From Rivihabitans pingtungensis (lineage in GTDB: Bacteria > Pseudomonadota > Gammaproteobacteria > Burkholderiales > Aquaspirillaceae): DNA of 64,000 nucleotides. The notes beneath the pieces are model-generated. The model was not told the DNA's origin and made no database searches. It worked only from the letters and a program-made list of their open reading frames with translations. Where the stretch lies: the NCBI RefSeq assembly GCF_003201855.1, contig NZ_QJKI01000002.1, positions 62,001 to 126,000 on the forward strand. Reading direction: 5' to 3'. A program made the position numbers and the translations under genes. Positions 8,983 through 18,957 of the stretch are shown in pieces (position 1 is the stretch's first letter; every line of letters begins with the position of its first letter).

Positions 8983-10301
8983 AAGTCTCGGTGATTGGCA
9001 GCGGCTATGTGGGCCTGGTCACTGGCGCGTGTCTGGCCGAAGTCGGCAATCAGGTGCTGTGCCTGGATGTCGATCCGGCCAAAATCGCCCTGTTGCAGGG
9101 CGGCGGCGTGCCGATTTACGAGCCCGGCCTGGAAGACATGATCCGCCGCAACGCCGCCGCCGGCCGGCTGAGCTTCACCACTGACGTGGCCGCCGCCGCC
9201 CGCTTTGGCGAGATTCAGTTTATCGCCGTGGGCACCCCGCCCGACGAAGACGGCTCGGCTGATCTGCAATATGTGCTGGCCGCCGCGCGCGGCATTGCCC
9301 GCCATATCGAGCGCCCTACCGTGGTGGTGGACAAATCCACCGTGCCGGTGGGCACCGCCGACCGCGTGCGCGACGCCATGGCCGCCACCCTGGCCGAACG
9401 CGGCGCCGACATCGCCTTCAGCGTGGTGTCCAACCCGGAGTTTCTCAAAGAAGGCGCGGCGATTGACGACTTTATGCGCCCGGACCGCATCGTGGTGGGG
9501 GTGGACGACGCCCATGCCGCCGAACTGATGCGCCGGCTGTACCTGCCGTTCCAGCGCAACCACGAGCGGCTGATCGTCATGGACGTGCGTTCCGCCGAGC
9601 TGACCAAATACGCCGCCAACGCCATGCTGGCCACCCGCATCTCGTTCATGAACGAGCTGGCCAACCTGGCCGAAGCGCTGGGCGCGGATATTGAAAAAGT
9701 CCGCCAGGGCATTGGCTCTGACCCGCGCATTGGCTACCATTTTCTCTACCCCGGCTGCGGCTATGGCGGCTCGTGCTTTCCCAAGGACGTCAAAGCCCTG
9801 GCGCGCACAGCCGACGAACACGGCCTGCCGCTGCGGGTGATCAGCGCCGTCGAAGCCGCCAACGACGCGCAAAAGCGCCGGCTGGCCGACAAAATCATCG
9901 CCCGCTTTGGCGCTGACCTCACCGGCCGCTGCTTTGCCCTGTGGGGCCTGGCCTTCAAGCCCAACACCGACGATATGCGCGAAGCGCCCAGCCTGACGCT
10001 GATCGACGCCCTGCTGGCGCGCGGCGCCACGGTGGCCGCCTACGACCCGGTGGCGCGCGACGAAGCCGCCCGCGTGCTGGCTGGCCGCCCCGGCATTCGC
10101 TTTGCCGACAGCATGCAGAGCGCGCTGGACGGCGCCGACGCGCTGGCGATTGTCACCGAATGGAAAGAATTTCGCAGCCCGGACTTTGCCGACCTCAAAG
10201 CCCGCCTGCGCACCCCGGCCATTTTTGACGGCCGCAATATGTACGACCCGGCCAGCGTGCGCGAAGCCGGGCTGGAATACCACGCGATTGGCCGCCCCTG
10301 A
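8979..10301 (+). CDS. ugd: UDP-glucose 6-dehydrogenase
   Basis: Oxidises UDP-glucose to UDP-glucuronate with NAD+, supplying surface polysaccharide and LPS-modification pathways. The 440-residue protein opens with the Rossmann motif [15 protein letters not shown]. It has the conserved [14 protein letters not shown] segment and the catalytic cysteine in [10 protein letters not shown], and ends with the UDP-binding domain ([18 protein letters not shown]). The start overlaps the pyrF stop by four bases. It sits in a pyrF-ugd-hldA-hldD cluster. Confidence 0.96.
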   Translation: MKVSVIGSGYVGLVTGACLAEVGNQVLCLDVDPAKIALLQGGGVPIYEPGLEDMIRRNAAAGRLSFTTDVAAAARFGEIQFIAVGTPPDEDGSADLQYVLAAARGIARHIERPTVVVDKSTVPVGTADRVRDAMAATLAERGADIAFSVVSNPEFLKEGAAIDDFMRPDRIVVGVDDAHAAELMRRLYLPFQRNHERLIVMDVRSAELTKYAANAMLATRISFMNELANLAEALGADIEKVRQGIGSDPRIGYHFLYPGCGYGGSCFPKDVKALARTADEHGLPLRVISAVEAANDAQKRRLADKIIARFGADLTGRCFALWGLAFKPNTDDMREAPSLTLIDALLARGATVAAYDPVARDEAARVLAGRPGIRFADSMQSALDGADALAIVTEWKEFRSPDFADLKARLRTPAIFDGRNMYDPASVREAGLEYHAIGRP

Positions 10302-10310
10302 AAGTATTGC

Positions 10311-11273
10311 ATGAGCCTGCTTGAAACCCTGTCCCTGAACTGTGCCGACCTTTCCGCCTGCCTGGCCGGCGCCCGCGTGCTGGTGGTCGGCGACGTGATG
10401 CTAGACCGCTACTGGTTTGGCGAAGTCAACCGCATCTCCCCCGAAGCCCCGGTGCCGGTGGCCAAAATCACCCGCATCGAAGAACGCGCCGGCGGCGCGG
10501 CCAATGTGGCGCGCAATATCGCCGCCCTGGGCGGCCAGGCCAGCCTGCTGTCTGTGGTGGGCGACGACGAAGCCGCCAGCGCGCTGGAAACCCTGCTGCT
10601 GCGCGACGGCATCGCCACCTCGCTGCGCCGCGACCCCAGCATCAGCACCACCACCAAGCTGCGCGTGGTGGCCCGCCAGCAACAACTGATCCGCATCGAC
10701 TTTGAAGAAGCCCCCAGCCACGAAATCCTGGCCGACAAGCTGGACGACTTTGCCGCCCGCCTGGCGCAGCACGACGTGGTGATTTTGTCCGACTACGGCA
10801 AGGGCGGCCTCACCCACGTCGCCCGCATGGTCGAGCTGGCGCGCGCCGCCGGCAAGCCGGTGCTGATCGACCCCAAGGGCGACGACTGGAGCAAATACGC
10901 CGGCGCCACCCTGCTCACCCCCAATAAAAGCGAATTCCGCCAAGTGGCCGGCAGCTGGCGCGACGAAGCCGACCTGGCCCAACGCGCCCAGACGCTGCGC
11001 CAGCAACTGCAACTCGACGCCCTGCTGGTCACCCGCAGCGAAGAAGGCATGAGCCTGTTCGACGCCGACGGCGCCGAACACCAGCCCACCCTGGCGCGCG
11101 AAGTGTTTGACGTGTCGGGCGCGGGCGACACGGTGATTGCCACCCTGGGCCTGGCGCTGGCCGCCGGCCTGAGCCGCCCGCACGCCATGCACCTGGCCAA
11201 CGCCGCCGCCGGCATCGTGGTGGCCAAGCTGGGCACCGCCGTGGTGGACCAACAGGAACTGTTTGCGGCCTGA
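10311..11273 (+). CDS. hldA: D-glycero-beta-D-manno-heptose-7-phosphate kinase (separate domain I form)
   Basis: A PfkB-family kinase of 320 residues matching the N-terminal half of E. coli HldE. It phosphorylates heptose 7-phosphate for the LPS inner core. Marks are [43 protein letters not shown] and the catalytic end [14 protein letters not shown]. There is no nucleotidyltransferase domain, so adenylylation must come from a separate gene outside this window. It is ten bases after ugd and 29 bases before hldD. Confidence 0.94.
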   Translation: MSLLETLSLNCADLSACLAGARVLVVGDVMLDRYWFGEVNRISPEAPVPVAKITRIEERAGGAANVARNIAALGGQASLLSVVGDDEAASALETLLLRDGIATSLRRDPSISTTTKLRVVARQQQLIRIDFEEAPSHEILADKLDDFAARLAQHDVVILSDYGKGGLTHVARMVELARAAGKPVLIDPKGDDWSKYAGATLLTPNKSEFRQVAGSWRDEADLAQRAQTLRQQLQLDALLVTRSEEGMSLFDADGAEHQPTLAREVFDVSGAGDTVIATLGLALAAGLSRPHAMHLANAAAGIVVAKLGTAVVDQQELFAA

Positions 11274-11302
11274 CGCCGCCCGAAACTCTGGAGCTTACCC
11301 CC

Positions 11303-12304
11303 ATGACCCTCGTCGTCACCGGCGCTGCCGGCTTTATTGGTTCCAACCTGGTCAAGGCGCTCAACCTGCGCGGCGACACCGACATCATCGCCGTCGATGA
11401 CCTCACCGACGGCCCCAAATACCGCAACCTGGTGGACTGCGACATCGCCGACTACCTGGACAAAGACGACTTTCTCGCCCGCCTGAAAGCCGGCGACTAC
11501 ACCGGCAAACTGCGCGCCATCCTGCACCAGGGCGCCTGCTCCGACACCATGGAGCACAACGGCAAATACATGATGGCCAACAACTATCAGTACACGCTGG
11601 ACCTGTTTGACTGGTGTCAGGACCACGGCGTGCCGCTGCTGTATGCCTCCAGCGCCGCCGTCTACGGCGCTGGCCGGGTGTTCAGCGAATCACGCGAACA
11701 CGAAGCCCCGCTGAACGTGTATGGCTACTCGAAATTTCTGTTCGACCAAGTGGTGCGCCGCCGCTTTGACCAACGCCGCGCGCAAGTGGTGGGTTTTCGC
11801 TATTTCAACGTCTACGGCCCGCGCGAACAACACAAAGGCCGCATGGCCTCGGTGGCGTTTCATCACTTCAACCAATACCTGCAAACCGGCAAGGTGAAAC
11901 TGTTTGAAGGCTACGACGGCTACCCCAACGGCGGCCAGATGCGCGACTTTGTCTCGGTGGAAGACGTGGTGAAGGTCAACCTGCACTTTCTGGACCACCC
12001 GGAAAGCTCCGGCATCTTCAACCTGGGCAGCGGCCGCGCCCAACCGTTTAACGACGTCGCCGTCGCCGCCGTCAACGCCTGCCGCCAACACCAAGGCCAA
12101 GCCGCGCTCAGCCTGGCCGAACTGGTGGAACAAGGCGTGCTGGAATACATCGACTTTCCGGAAGCGCTGAAAGGCAAATACCAAAGCTTTACCGAAGCCA
12201 ATATCAGCGCCCTGCGCGCAGCGGGCTATGCACAGCCGATGCTGAGCGTGGAGGAGGGCGTGGCGCGGTATGCGCAGTGGTGGTTGGCGAGTGCGTGGCG
12301 GTGA
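11303..12304 (+). CDS. hldD: ADP-L-glycero-D-manno-heptose 6-epimerase
   Basis: Epimerises the ADP-heptose made downstream of HldA, the last soluble step of heptose precursor synthesis. The 333-residue short-chain dehydrogenase has [14 protein letters not shown] at the NADP site, the family motifs [10 protein letters not shown] and YASSAAVYG, and the catalytic [29 protein letters not shown] is diagnostic for HldD. GGAG precedes the ATG. A strong hairpin terminator follows. Confidence 0.96.
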   Translation: MTLVVTGAAGFIGSNLVKALNLRGDTDIIAVDDLTDGPKYRNLVDCDIADYLDKDDFLARLKAGDYTGKLRAILHQGACSDTMEHNGKYMMANNYQYTLDLFDWCQDHGVPLLYASSAAVYGAGRVFSESREHEAPLNVYGYSKFLFDQVVRRRFDQRRAQVVGFRYFNVYGPREQHKGRMASVAFHHFNQYLQTGKVKLFEGYDGYPNGGQMRDFVSVEDVVKVNLHFLDHPESSGIFNLGSGRAQPFNDVAVAAVNACRQHQGQAALSLAELVEQGVLEYIDFPEALKGKYQSFTEANISALRAAGYAQPMLSVEEGVARYAQWWLASAWR

Positions 12305-12346
12305 GGAGATGGCGATGGCCATGCAGTAACCAACTGACGTAAAAAG

Positions 12347-12379
12347 AAAAAGCGACGATAGGCCTATCGTCGCTTTTTT
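12347..12379 (+). terminator. Rho-independent terminator after hldD
   Basis: A perfect palindrome centred between 12362 and 12363, with arms AGCGACGATAGG and CCTATCGTCGCT flanked by A and T runs. It ends in six or more Ts on the + strand, about 45 bases after the hldD stop. Confidence 0.88.
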
Positions 12380-12410
12380 GAGGTGTGCGGATAGGCTCGT
12401 GCAGAACATA

Positions 12411-12440
12411 AAACCCCGCAAAATGGCCATGCGGGGTTTT
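12411..12440 (-). terminator. Terminator for the sigma-54 activator gene
   Basis: Arms AAACCCCGCA (12411-12420) and TGCGGGGTTT (12430-12439) around a short AT-containing loop. On the minus strand the hairpin follows the activator gene, about 70 bases past its stop. T/A runs on both sides could let it work in both directions. Confidence 0.75.
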
Positions 12441-12512
12441 TCCGGCCTGGGCGCGATGCTATCCGCGTATGGGTAAAACGGCGGTGAAGCAAGCTGGCGG
12501 TGTGGGTGAGCC

Positions 12513-14354
12513 CTACGCCGCCGCCCCGCGCAGCCGCCGGTACAGCGTGGCCCGGCTGATGCCCAGCTGGCGGGCGGCGGCGGACATATTGCCGGCGCAG
12601 GCGCTGAGGGTGTGCAGGATGGCGCGTTGTTCGATGTCGGCCAGCCGGCCGTCCGGGCTGGGGGCCAGGTGCAGGCGCGGTGGGCTGGGGGCGTCTTCGT
12701 CCAGGTGGCGCAGGTCCAGCGCGTCGTCCGGGTGTTCGCGGCTGGCCAGCGCCGAGCGCAGCACGCTGCGCAGCTGGCGCAGATTGCCCGGCCAGGGGTG
12801 GGTGTCCAGCCATTGGCAAAGCGCCGGGCTGAGCGCCACGGCTTCGCCGTGGTTTTCTTCCAGCAAGAGGCGCTGGCACAGTTCGGCGCGGTCGCTGCGT
12901 TCGCGCAGCGCCGGCAGGCGCACGCGCACGCCGGCCAGGCGGTAATATAAATCTTCCCGAAAACGCCCGTCGGCCACCGCCTGGCGCAGGTCGCGGTGGG
13001 TGGCGCACACCACGGCGATGTCCACGGTTTGCGCGCGCTGGGCGCCCAGCGGGGTGACTTCGCGCTCTTGCAGCACGCGCAGCAGGTGGGCTTGCAGGCT
13101 GAGCGGCATGTCGCCGATTTCATCCAGAAACAGCGTGCCGCCGTGCGCCTGGGCAATGCGGCCAACGTGGCCCTTGCGCCGCGCGCCGGTAAAGGCGCCG
13201 TCTTCATAGCCAAACAGTTCGGATTCGATCAGGCCTTCCGGGATGGCGGCGCAGTTGACCGCCACAAACGGGCCGTCGCGGCGCGGGCTGCTGGCGTGAA
13301 AGGCCTGGGCGAACACTTCTTTGCCGGTGCCGGTTTCGCCTTCGATCAACAGCGGAATGTCCTTGCCCACCAGGCGCAGCGCACGGCGGGCGGCGGCGTC
13401 CAGCCGGGCGTCGCCGCCGGTCAGCGCCAACAGGTGGCGCGGCAGGCCATGGCTGGGCGGCGGTGGGGCAAACACGTCGTCGCCGCCGGCCGCCAGCGGG
13501 CGCAGACAGCCGCGCCAGTCGCGCGCCAGCTGGTCTTGCAGCGGCTGGCGGCGCTCGGGCGCGCGGCGGGCCAGTTGGGTCCACCATTCAAAGGGCGCGG
13601 CAAACAGCTGTTCAAAATGCCGGGCGTCGTCTGGCGCGCCCAGCGCGGCAAAGCGCCCGCGGCCTTCGCCACAGCCGGCCAGCCAGCGGCCGTCGTCGGC
13701 AAACACCAGCCGACAGTCTTGCTCGTCGTCGTCGCGCAATTGCAACAGCCAGGCGCCGCCGGGGGTGTCGTCCAATAGCCGCAGTTCGATTTCGTTTGCC
13801 GCCAGCTGCACCAGCGCCAGGGTGTGCGGCTGGCGGTGGCGACAGGGGCCGACAATGCCCAGCGCGCCAGCGCGCGCGCCGCCCGGCAGCGCCAGCGGCA
13901 CGGCGGCGCAGGTCAGCTGGCGCAGGGCGTGCAGATAGTGTTCCGGGCCGTGCACGGTCAGCGCCCGGCCAGCGGCCAGCGCGCTGCCCATGGCGTTCAC
14001 TCCGCAGCGGCTTTCCCGCCAGTCGGCGCCAGCATGCAGGCCCAGCCGGGCCAATTCGTCCAGAAACGCCGGTGGCCCCAGCCGGTGCAGCACCACGCCG
14101 TCGGCGTTGCACAACAGCACCGCGCTGCCACAGTCGGTCAGCTGGCGGGCCAGCCGCGCCATCAGCGGCGAGGCGGCGCGCAGCAGGCTGCGATGGCGCT
14201 GGCGCAGGGCGTAGAGCGCGCTGTCGCTGTCTGGCTGCGCCGGCAGCGGGCTGTCGGGCTGCAAACCGGCGCGCTGGCAACGGCGCCAGGCGTCTTGCAG
14301 GTGCTCGGGCAGCGCGGCGCGCGGCGGCGCCGCAGGCGGGGCGGACGAATGCAT
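12513..14354 (-). CDS. Sigma-54-dependent transcriptional activator, AcoR-like
   Basis: A 613-residue bacterial enhancer-binding protein. The N-terminal GAF-like sensor region spans about residues 50-230. The AAA+ domain has Walker A GETGTGKE, the sigma-54 contact loop GAFTGA, Walker B TLFLDEIGDM and the arginine-finger region FREDLYYRLAGVRVRLP. The C-terminal Fis-type helix-turn-helix is NMSAAARQLGISRATLYRRLR. This is the AcoR layout used for acetoin and alcohol catabolism. GAGGAG sits just before the ATG. Its neighbours are PQQ-linked alcohol genes, so control of that cluster is a reasonable inference, but I found no clear -24/-12 promoter nearby. Confidence 0.9.
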   Translation of the reverse strand: MHSSAPPAAPPRAALPEHLQDAWRRCQRAGLQPDSPLPAQPDSDSALYALRQRHRSLLRAASPLMARLARQLTDCGSAVLLCNADGVVLHRLGPPAFLDELARLGLHAGADWRESRCGVNAMGSALAAGRALTVHGPEHYLHALRQLTCAAVPLALPGGARAGALGIVGPCRHRQPHTLALVQLAANEIELRLLDDTPGGAWLLQLRDDDEQDCRLVFADDGRWLAGCGEGRGRFAALGAPDDARHFEQLFAAPFEWWTQLARRAPERRQPLQDQLARDWRGCLRPLAAGGDDVFAPPPPSHGLPRHLLALTGGDARLDAAARRALRLVGKDIPLLIEGETGTGKEVFAQAFHASSPRRDGPFVAVNCAAIPEGLIESELFGYEDGAFTGARRKGHVGRIAQAHGGTLFLDEIGDMPLSLQAHLLRVLQEREVTPLGAQRAQTVDIAVVCATHRDLRQAVADGRFREDLYYRLAGVRVRLPALRERSDRAELCQRLLLEENHGEAVALSPALCQWLDTHPWPGNLRQLRSVLRSALASREHPDDALDLRHLDEDAPSPPRLHLAPSPDGRLADIEQRAILHTLSACAGNMSAAARQLGISRATLYRRLRGAAA

Positions 14355-14534
14355 CGGTTTCTCTCCTCATCGCCGCGCTGGGCGCGGCGTATGCGTGCGA
14401 CGCGCGCGCGTCGGGCATGTTGTTATAAGAGGCGTTCTACCGGCAAATCGCCTGCGGCGGCCATCCGCCCTTGGTGGGGGATACTTTGGTGGGATGGACA
14501 GTGGCAGTCGCGGATGTTTTTGCCTGCCTGGGCG

Positions 14535-15068
14535 TCAGTGGCTGGTGGGCTGGGCGTAAAAATGCCCGGCCTGGCGCAGCTGGGCCAGCTTCTCGTTCAG
14601 CTCGCGCTTGTACTGCGGGCCCAGCCACACCACCTTGGCTATCAGGCTATCGCTGATGTAGTGGCCGGCATAAGACGTCATGCCGACTTCAATCAGCGCT
14701 CCAGTGCCGCCAATGATCTCCCGCAGCCGATTTGTCAGGCCTTGTACGGCATACGCGGCTTGCTCGGTGGGGTGCATAAATACCGAGTAATAGCGGGTGT
14801 CCTTCAGGTAAACCCACTGGGAGACACGCAGCTGGCGCACGGCCTCGACCACGTCTTCAGGCGGCAGTTGTCCTGTGGCTTGCAGGGTGGCCAAGGCTTG
14901 ATCCAGCAGGCTGGGGGTGTGCATATAGATGTTTCGGGCCATCATCAGCAACTGGTAGATATGCATATCCTGTGTGGGCTGTGGCTGGCCAGATTCAGCG
15001 TGGATTTGCTGCAAGATGTGGGAATAGCCATGGATAAACGCATTGGCGGCTTCGGCAGCAATAATCAT
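14535..15068 (-). CDS. Unknown conserved-looking protein
   Basis: I do not recognise the family. From the ATG at 15068 it is a 177-residue soluble protein, mostly helical in appearance, with no signal peptide or metal motif. Recognisable stretches are AAEAANAFIHGYSHILQQIH near the start and RYYSVFMHPTEQAAYAVQGLTNRLREI in the middle. The open frame extends to 15167. I prefer 15068 because the extra 33 residues are Pro/Cys-rich and not protein-like, but neither start has a good ribosome site. It lies between the sigma-54 activator and the PQQ-associated ABC genes, and its relation to either is unknown. Confidence 0.6.
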   Translation of the reverse strand: MIIAAEAANAFIHGYSHILQQIHAESGQPQPTQDMHIYQLLMMARNIYMHTPSLLDQALATLQATGQLPPEDVVEAVRQLRVSQWVYLKDTRYYSVFMHPTEQAAYAVQGLTNRLREIIGGTGALIEVGMTSYAGHYISDSLIAKVVWLGPQYKRELNEKLAQLRQAGHFYAQPTSH

Positions 15069-15254
15069 GGTGAGTCGGTCGCTAAGGTCAGTCGTGGGCG
15101 GGCAAGCCGGGCGCGCGTGAGGCGCAAGGTCCCCTGGATTTAAACACCATGTCATTTGTCGGCGCAAGCCACTCCGCCGTCCCCCACCTTAGTCGAATAG
15201 ACAGCCATCCCCAGCCTGCCACAATCAGAGCATCCCCATTTGTCGAGCGCGCCC

Positions 15255-16418
15255 ATGCTGTTGCGACCGTTTCATCTTGCCCTGACCGCGCTGTGTTGCG
15301 CGGCTTCGTCCGCCTGGGCCTTGACCACGGTGGACATCGCCTACCTGGAAGAAACCCGCCCGCCGGTCGCCACGCTGGCCAATCTGGAGCCGCCGCCGGC
15401 GGATCTGGGGCGCGCCGGGGTGGAGCTGGGCATCCGCGACAATGACTCCACCGGCAAATTCCTGCAGCAGCGTTTTCAGCTGCACAGCATTCAGTTGCCG
15501 GTGGGCGCGCCGGCCAGCGAGTGGCTGGCGCGGCTGAACAAAACCAAGGCGCGGCTGGTGGTGGCCAATTTGCCGGCCGCCACGCTGGAAACCCTGCTCA
15601 AGCAGCCGGGCCAGGAGGGCGTGCTGTGGTTTAACGCCGGCGCCGCCGACGATGCGCTGCGCCAGAGCCGCTGCCGGCCCAATCTGCTGCACACCCTGCC
15701 CGGCCGGGCGATGCAGGCCGACGCGCTGGCGCAGTATCTGGTGGCGCGGCGCTGGAAAAAATGGTTTCTGGTGACCGGCCCGCAGCCGGAAGACGCCGCC
15801 TACGCTGCCGCGGTGCGCCGCGCGGCCAAGCGCTTTGGCGGGCAGATTGTTGGCGAAAAAGCCTGGCGCTACAGCCACGACGCCCGCCGCACCGCCCAGG
15901 CCGAAGTGCCCACCTTTACCCAGGTGGCCGAGCACGATGTGATGATTGTCGCCGACGAGCGCGGCGACTTTGGCGATTATTTCCTGTATCGCACCTGGCT
16001 GCCGCGCCCGGTGGCCGGCACCCAGGGCCTGGTGGCCGCCGGCTGGCACGCCAGCGCCGAGCAATGGGGCGCGGTGCAGCTGCAAAACCGCTTCCGCGCC
16101 TACGCCAAGCGGCCGATGCAGGCGGCGGATTACGCCGGCTGGGCGGCGGTGCGCAGCGTGGGCGAGGCCGCCGCGCGCACCCAGTCGGGCGACGCCAAGG
16201 TGTTGCGCGACTATATCCGCAGCCCGGAATTCGAGCTGGCGGCGTTCAAGGGCCGCAGCCTGAGCTATCGCGCCTGGAACGGCGAATTGCGCCAGCCGAT
16301 GCTGATTGCCCAGCCGCGCGCCTTGGTCAGCCTGTCGCCGCAAGAGGGGTTTTTGCACCCCAGCAGCGATCTGGACACGCTGGGTTTTGATGCGCCGGAA
16401 GTGAAGTGCAAGCCTTGA
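15255..16418 (+). CDS. Periplasmic substrate-binding protein of the PQQ-alcohol ABC system
   Basis: A 387-residue exported protein. The signal peptide is LLRPFHLALTALCCAASSAWA, followed by the mature start LTTVDIAYLEETRPPV. The rest resembles type I periplasmic binding proteins, with sections such as KWFLVTGPQPEDAAYAAAVRRAAKRFGG and the late NGELRQPMLIAQPRALVSLSP. It matches, from memory, the family of ABC substrate-binding proteins found only with PQQ-dependent alcohol dehydrogenase systems (pedB-like in Pseudomonas putida). The bound ligand is unproven. It is the first of four same-strand genes, followed by a beta-propeller, an ATPase and a permease. Confidence 0.85.
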   Translation: MLLRPFHLALTALCCAASSAWALTTVDIAYLEETRPPVATLANLEPPPADLGRAGVELGIRDNDSTGKFLQQRFQLHSIQLPVGAPASEWLARLNKTKARLVVANLPAATLETLLKQPGQEGVLWFNAGAADDALRQSRCRPNLLHTLPGRAMQADALAQYLVARRWKKWFLVTGPQPEDAAYAAAVRRAAKRFGGQIVGEKAWRYSHDARRTAQAEVPTFTQVAEHDVMIVADERGDFGDYFLYRTWLPRPVAGTQGLVAAGWHASAEQWGAVQLQNRFRAYAKRPMQAADYAGWAAVRSVGEAAARTQSGDAKVLRDYIRSPEFELAAFKGRSLSYRAWNGELRQPMLIAQPRALVSLSPQEGFLHPSSDLDTLGFDAPEVKCKP

Positions 16419-16473
16419 TGGTGATTTTCCCACCGCGTGTGGGGTGTTTTTCCTGACGCACTGGAGCCAATTG

Positions 16474-17439
16474 ATGACTGTATTCCCCCGCCTGGCCTAT
16501 TGCGCCGCCCTGCTTGCCGCCCTGCCGGCGCTGGCCGACACCGTGTATGTGTCCAATGAAAAAGACCACACCCTGTCGGTGATCGACAGCGTCAGCATGA
16601 AGGTGCTGAAAACCGTGCCGGTGGGCAAGCGCCCGCGCGGCATCACCCTGTCCAAGGACGGCACGCAGCTGTATATCTGCGCCAGCGACGACAACACCGT
16701 GCAGGTGATGGACCTGGCCACGCTGAAGGTGATTCACAACCTGCCCTCGGGCGAAGACCCCGAGCAGTTTGCCCTGTCGCCGGACGGCAAGCAGCTGTAT
16801 GTGGCCAACGAAGACAGCAATGTGGTGACCATCATCGACATCGCCAGCCGCAAGGTGGCCGGCCAGGTGGATGTCGGCGTCGAGCCGGAAGGCATGGCGG
16901 TCAGCCCGGATGGCCGCTGGGCGGTGAACACCTCGGAAACCACCAATATGGTGCACTGGATCGACACCCGCACCCGCAAGCTGGTGGACAACACCCTGGT
17001 GGACCAGCGCCCGCGCTACGCCCGCTTTACTGACGACAGCAAGCTGCTGTGGGTCAGCTCGGAAGTCGGCGGCACCGTGTCGGTGATTGATGTGGCCACC
17101 CGCAAGCGCATTCACACCATCCGCTTTGCCATTCCCGGCATCCCCAAAGACCGCATCCAGCCGGTGGGCATGCGCCTGACCCGCGACGGCCGCTATGCCT
17201 TTGTGGCGCTGGGCCCGGCCAACCATGTGGCGGTGGTGGACGCCAAAACCTATGCGCCAATCAAATACCTGCTGGTCGGCCGCCGGGTGTGGCACACCGC
17301 GCTGACCGGCGATGAAAAACAGCTGTGGGTCAGCAATGGCATCAGCAATGATGTGTCGGTGATCGATGTGGATAACCTGAAAGTGGTCAAGTCGATTGCC
17401 ACTGGCCGTTATCCGTGGGGCGTGGCGATCAAGCCATGA
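16474..17439 (+). CDS. PQQ-catabolism-associated YVTN beta-propeller protein
   Basis: A 321-residue periplasmic protein with a signal peptide (MTVFPRLAYCAALLAALPALA) cut before DTVYVSNEKDH. Repeats of the YVTN type follow, for example LYICASDDNTVQVMDL, LYVANEDSNVVTIIDI, LLWVSSEVGGTVSVIDV and LWVSNGISNDVSVIDV, building a seven-bladed propeller. Such proteins accompany the PQQ-alcohol ABC transporter in several proteobacteria, with no established biochemical role. The ATG at 16474 has TGGAG upstream. The stop overlaps the ATPase start by four bases, so the two are coupled. Confidence 0.88.
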   Translation: MTVFPRLAYCAALLAALPALADTVYVSNEKDHTLSVIDSVSMKVLKTVPVGKRPRGITLSKDGTQLYICASDDNTVQVMDLATLKVIHNLPSGEDPEQFALSPDGKQLYVANEDSNVVTIIDIASRKVAGQVDVGVEPEGMAVSPDGRWAVNTSETTNMVHWIDTRTRKLVDNTLVDQRPRYARFTDDSKLLWVSSEVGGTVSVIDVATRKRIHTIRFAIPGIPKDRIQPVGMRLTRDGRYAFVALGPANHVAVVDAKTYAPIKYLLVGRRVWHTALTGDEKQLWVSNGISNDVSVIDVDNLKVVKSIATGRYPWGVAIKP

Positions 17440-18179
17440 GCACGCCAGCCTTGCATATTGCCGGGCTCAGCCACCGCTACGGCGCGCGGCTGGCGCTGGA
17501 TGGCGTCAGCCTGAATGTGGCGCCCGGCGAGTTTCGCGTGTTGCTGGGGCCCAACGGCGCCGGCAAGAGCACGCTGTACGGCTTGCTTACCCGGCTGCTG
17601 GCCTGCCAGAGCGGGGCGATTGAGCTGTTTGGCCAAACTCTGTCCGCCCCGGCCATGGCCGGGCTGGGCGTGGTGTTTCAGCAGCCGACGCTGGACCTGG
17701 ATCTCACCGTCGAGCAAAACCTGGCGTATTTTGCTGCGCTGCATGGCCTGCGCGGCAGCGAGCGGCGCGCGCGCATCGACGCCGAATTGCAGCGCATGGC
17801 GCTGGTCGAGCGCCGGCACGAGCGGGTGCGCCTGCTCAATGGCGGCCACCGCCGCCGGGTGGAAATCGCCCGCGCCCTGCTGCACCGCCCGCGTCTGTTG
17901 CTGCTGGACGAAGCCACCGTCGGTCTGGACATGCCGGCGCGGCGGTTTTTGGTCGAGCATGTGCACCGGCTGGCGCGGGAAGAAGGCCTGGCCGTGCTGT
18001 GGGCCACCCATTTGATTGACGAAGTGCGCGCCGATGACCATATCGCCCTGTTGCACCAGGGCCGGCTACTGGCCAGCGGCGTGGCCGGCGAGCTGACCGC
18101 CCAGGCCGAATGTGATTCGCTGGCGCAATGGTTTGACCGCCAGACTGGCAAGGAGGACAGCGCATGCCTGTGGCCCTGA
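17436..18179 (+). CDS. ABC transporter ATP-binding protein, PQQ-alcohol system
   Basis: A 247-residue ABC ATPase with Walker A GPNGAGKST, Q-loop VVFQQPTLD, Walker B LLLLDEATVGLD and switch histidine WATHLID. The usual LSGGQ signature reads LNGGHRRRVEIARALL, a substitution typical of this subfamily. It powers the permease encoded by the next gene, with which it overlaps by 16 bases. Its start overlaps the propeller stop. The operon context supports a transporter, possibly an exporter, linked to PQQ-dependent alcohol oxidation. Confidence 0.9.
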   Translation: MSTPALHIAGLSHRYGARLALDGVSLNVAPGEFRVLLGPNGAGKSTLYGLLTRLLACQSGAIELFGQTLSAPAMAGLGVVFQQPTLDLDLTVEQNLAYFAALHGLRGSERRARIDAELQRMALVERRHERVRLLNGGHRRRVEIARALLHRPRLLLLDEATVGLDMPARRFLVEHVHRLAREEGLAVLWATHLIDEVRADDHIALLHQGRLLASGVAGELTAQAECDSLAQWFDRQTGKEDSACLWP

Positions 18180-18940
18180 CCGTGCTGGGCGCGATTGTCT
18201 GGCGCGAATTGCTGCGCTTTTGGCAGCAGCGCTCGCGTTTTTTTGGCGCGCTGGTGCGCCCGCTGATCTGGCTGATCGTGTTTGCCTCGGGCTTTCGCGC
18301 CGCGCTGGGCTTGTCGATTATTCCGCCCTACGAAACCTATATCACCTACGACGTGTACATCACCCCCGGCCTGGTCGGCATGATCCAGCTGTTCAACGGC
18401 ATGCAGCATTCGCTGTCGCTGGTCTACGACCGCGAGATGGGCAGCATGCGCGTGCTGCTGACCAGCCCGCACCGGCTGTCCTGGCTGCTCACCTGCCGGC
18501 TGCTGGCCGGGGTGGTGGTGTCGGTGGTGCAGGTGTATGGCTTTTTGCTGATCGCCCGGCTGTGGGGCGTGGATATTCCGTGGATGGGTTTTATCTGGGT
18601 GTTTCCGGCGCTGTTGATCACGGGCGTACTGTTGGGCGCGGCGGGGATGTTGATTTCGTCGTGGGTGAACCAGATCGAGAACTTTGCCGGGGTGATGAAT
18701 TTTGTGGTGTTCCCGGTGTTCTTTTTGTCCACCGCGCTGTACCCGCTATGGAAAATGCAGGAATCCAGCGTCTGGCTGTATTGGGTGTGCGCGGTGAATC
18801 CGTTTTCCTCGGCGGTGGAAACCCTGCGCTTTGCCCTGTATGGCCAACTGGCGCTGGAGCCGGCCTTGGTGACCTTGGCGGGCGCGGCGGTGTTGCTGGC
18901 GCTGGCCATTCGCGGTTACCGGCCGCGCCAGCGGGCATGA
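18164..18940 (+). CDS. ABC-2 type permease, PQQ-alcohol system (PedC-like)
   Basis: A 258-residue inner-membrane protein with about six hydrophobic segments and the ABC-2 layout. It opens AIVWRELLRFWQQRSRFFGALVRPLIWLIVFASGF, has a periplasmic loop after it (IIPPYETYITYDVYITPGLVG), then LVYDREMGSMRVLLTSP. It pairs with the upstream ATPase; the ABC-2 fold is most common in exporters, although a substrate-binding gene is also present. The substrate is unknown. A converging lipoprotein gene follows 17 bases later. Confidence 0.88.
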   Translation: MPVALTVLGAIVWRELLRFWQQRSRFFGALVRPLIWLIVFASGFRAALGLSIIPPYETYITYDVYITPGLVGMIQLFNGMQHSLSLVYDREMGSMRVLLTSPHRLSWLLTCRLLAGVVVSVVQVYGFLLIARLWGVDIPWMGFIWVFPALLITGVLLGAAGMLISSWVNQIENFAGVMNFVVFPVFFLSTALYPLWKMQESSVWLYWVCAVNPFSSAVETLRFALYGQLALEPALVTLAGAAVLLALAIRGYRPRQRA

Positions 18941-18957
18941 GCGCCGCGCGGCGCGGG

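Noticed and set aside
14355..15254. A sigma-54 (-24/-12) promoter near the AcoR-like activator
   Set aside because: I looked for TGGC-N8-TTGC-type sites. The best candidate near 14501 has the GG and GC pairs 17 bases apart instead of 10, so it is not supported.
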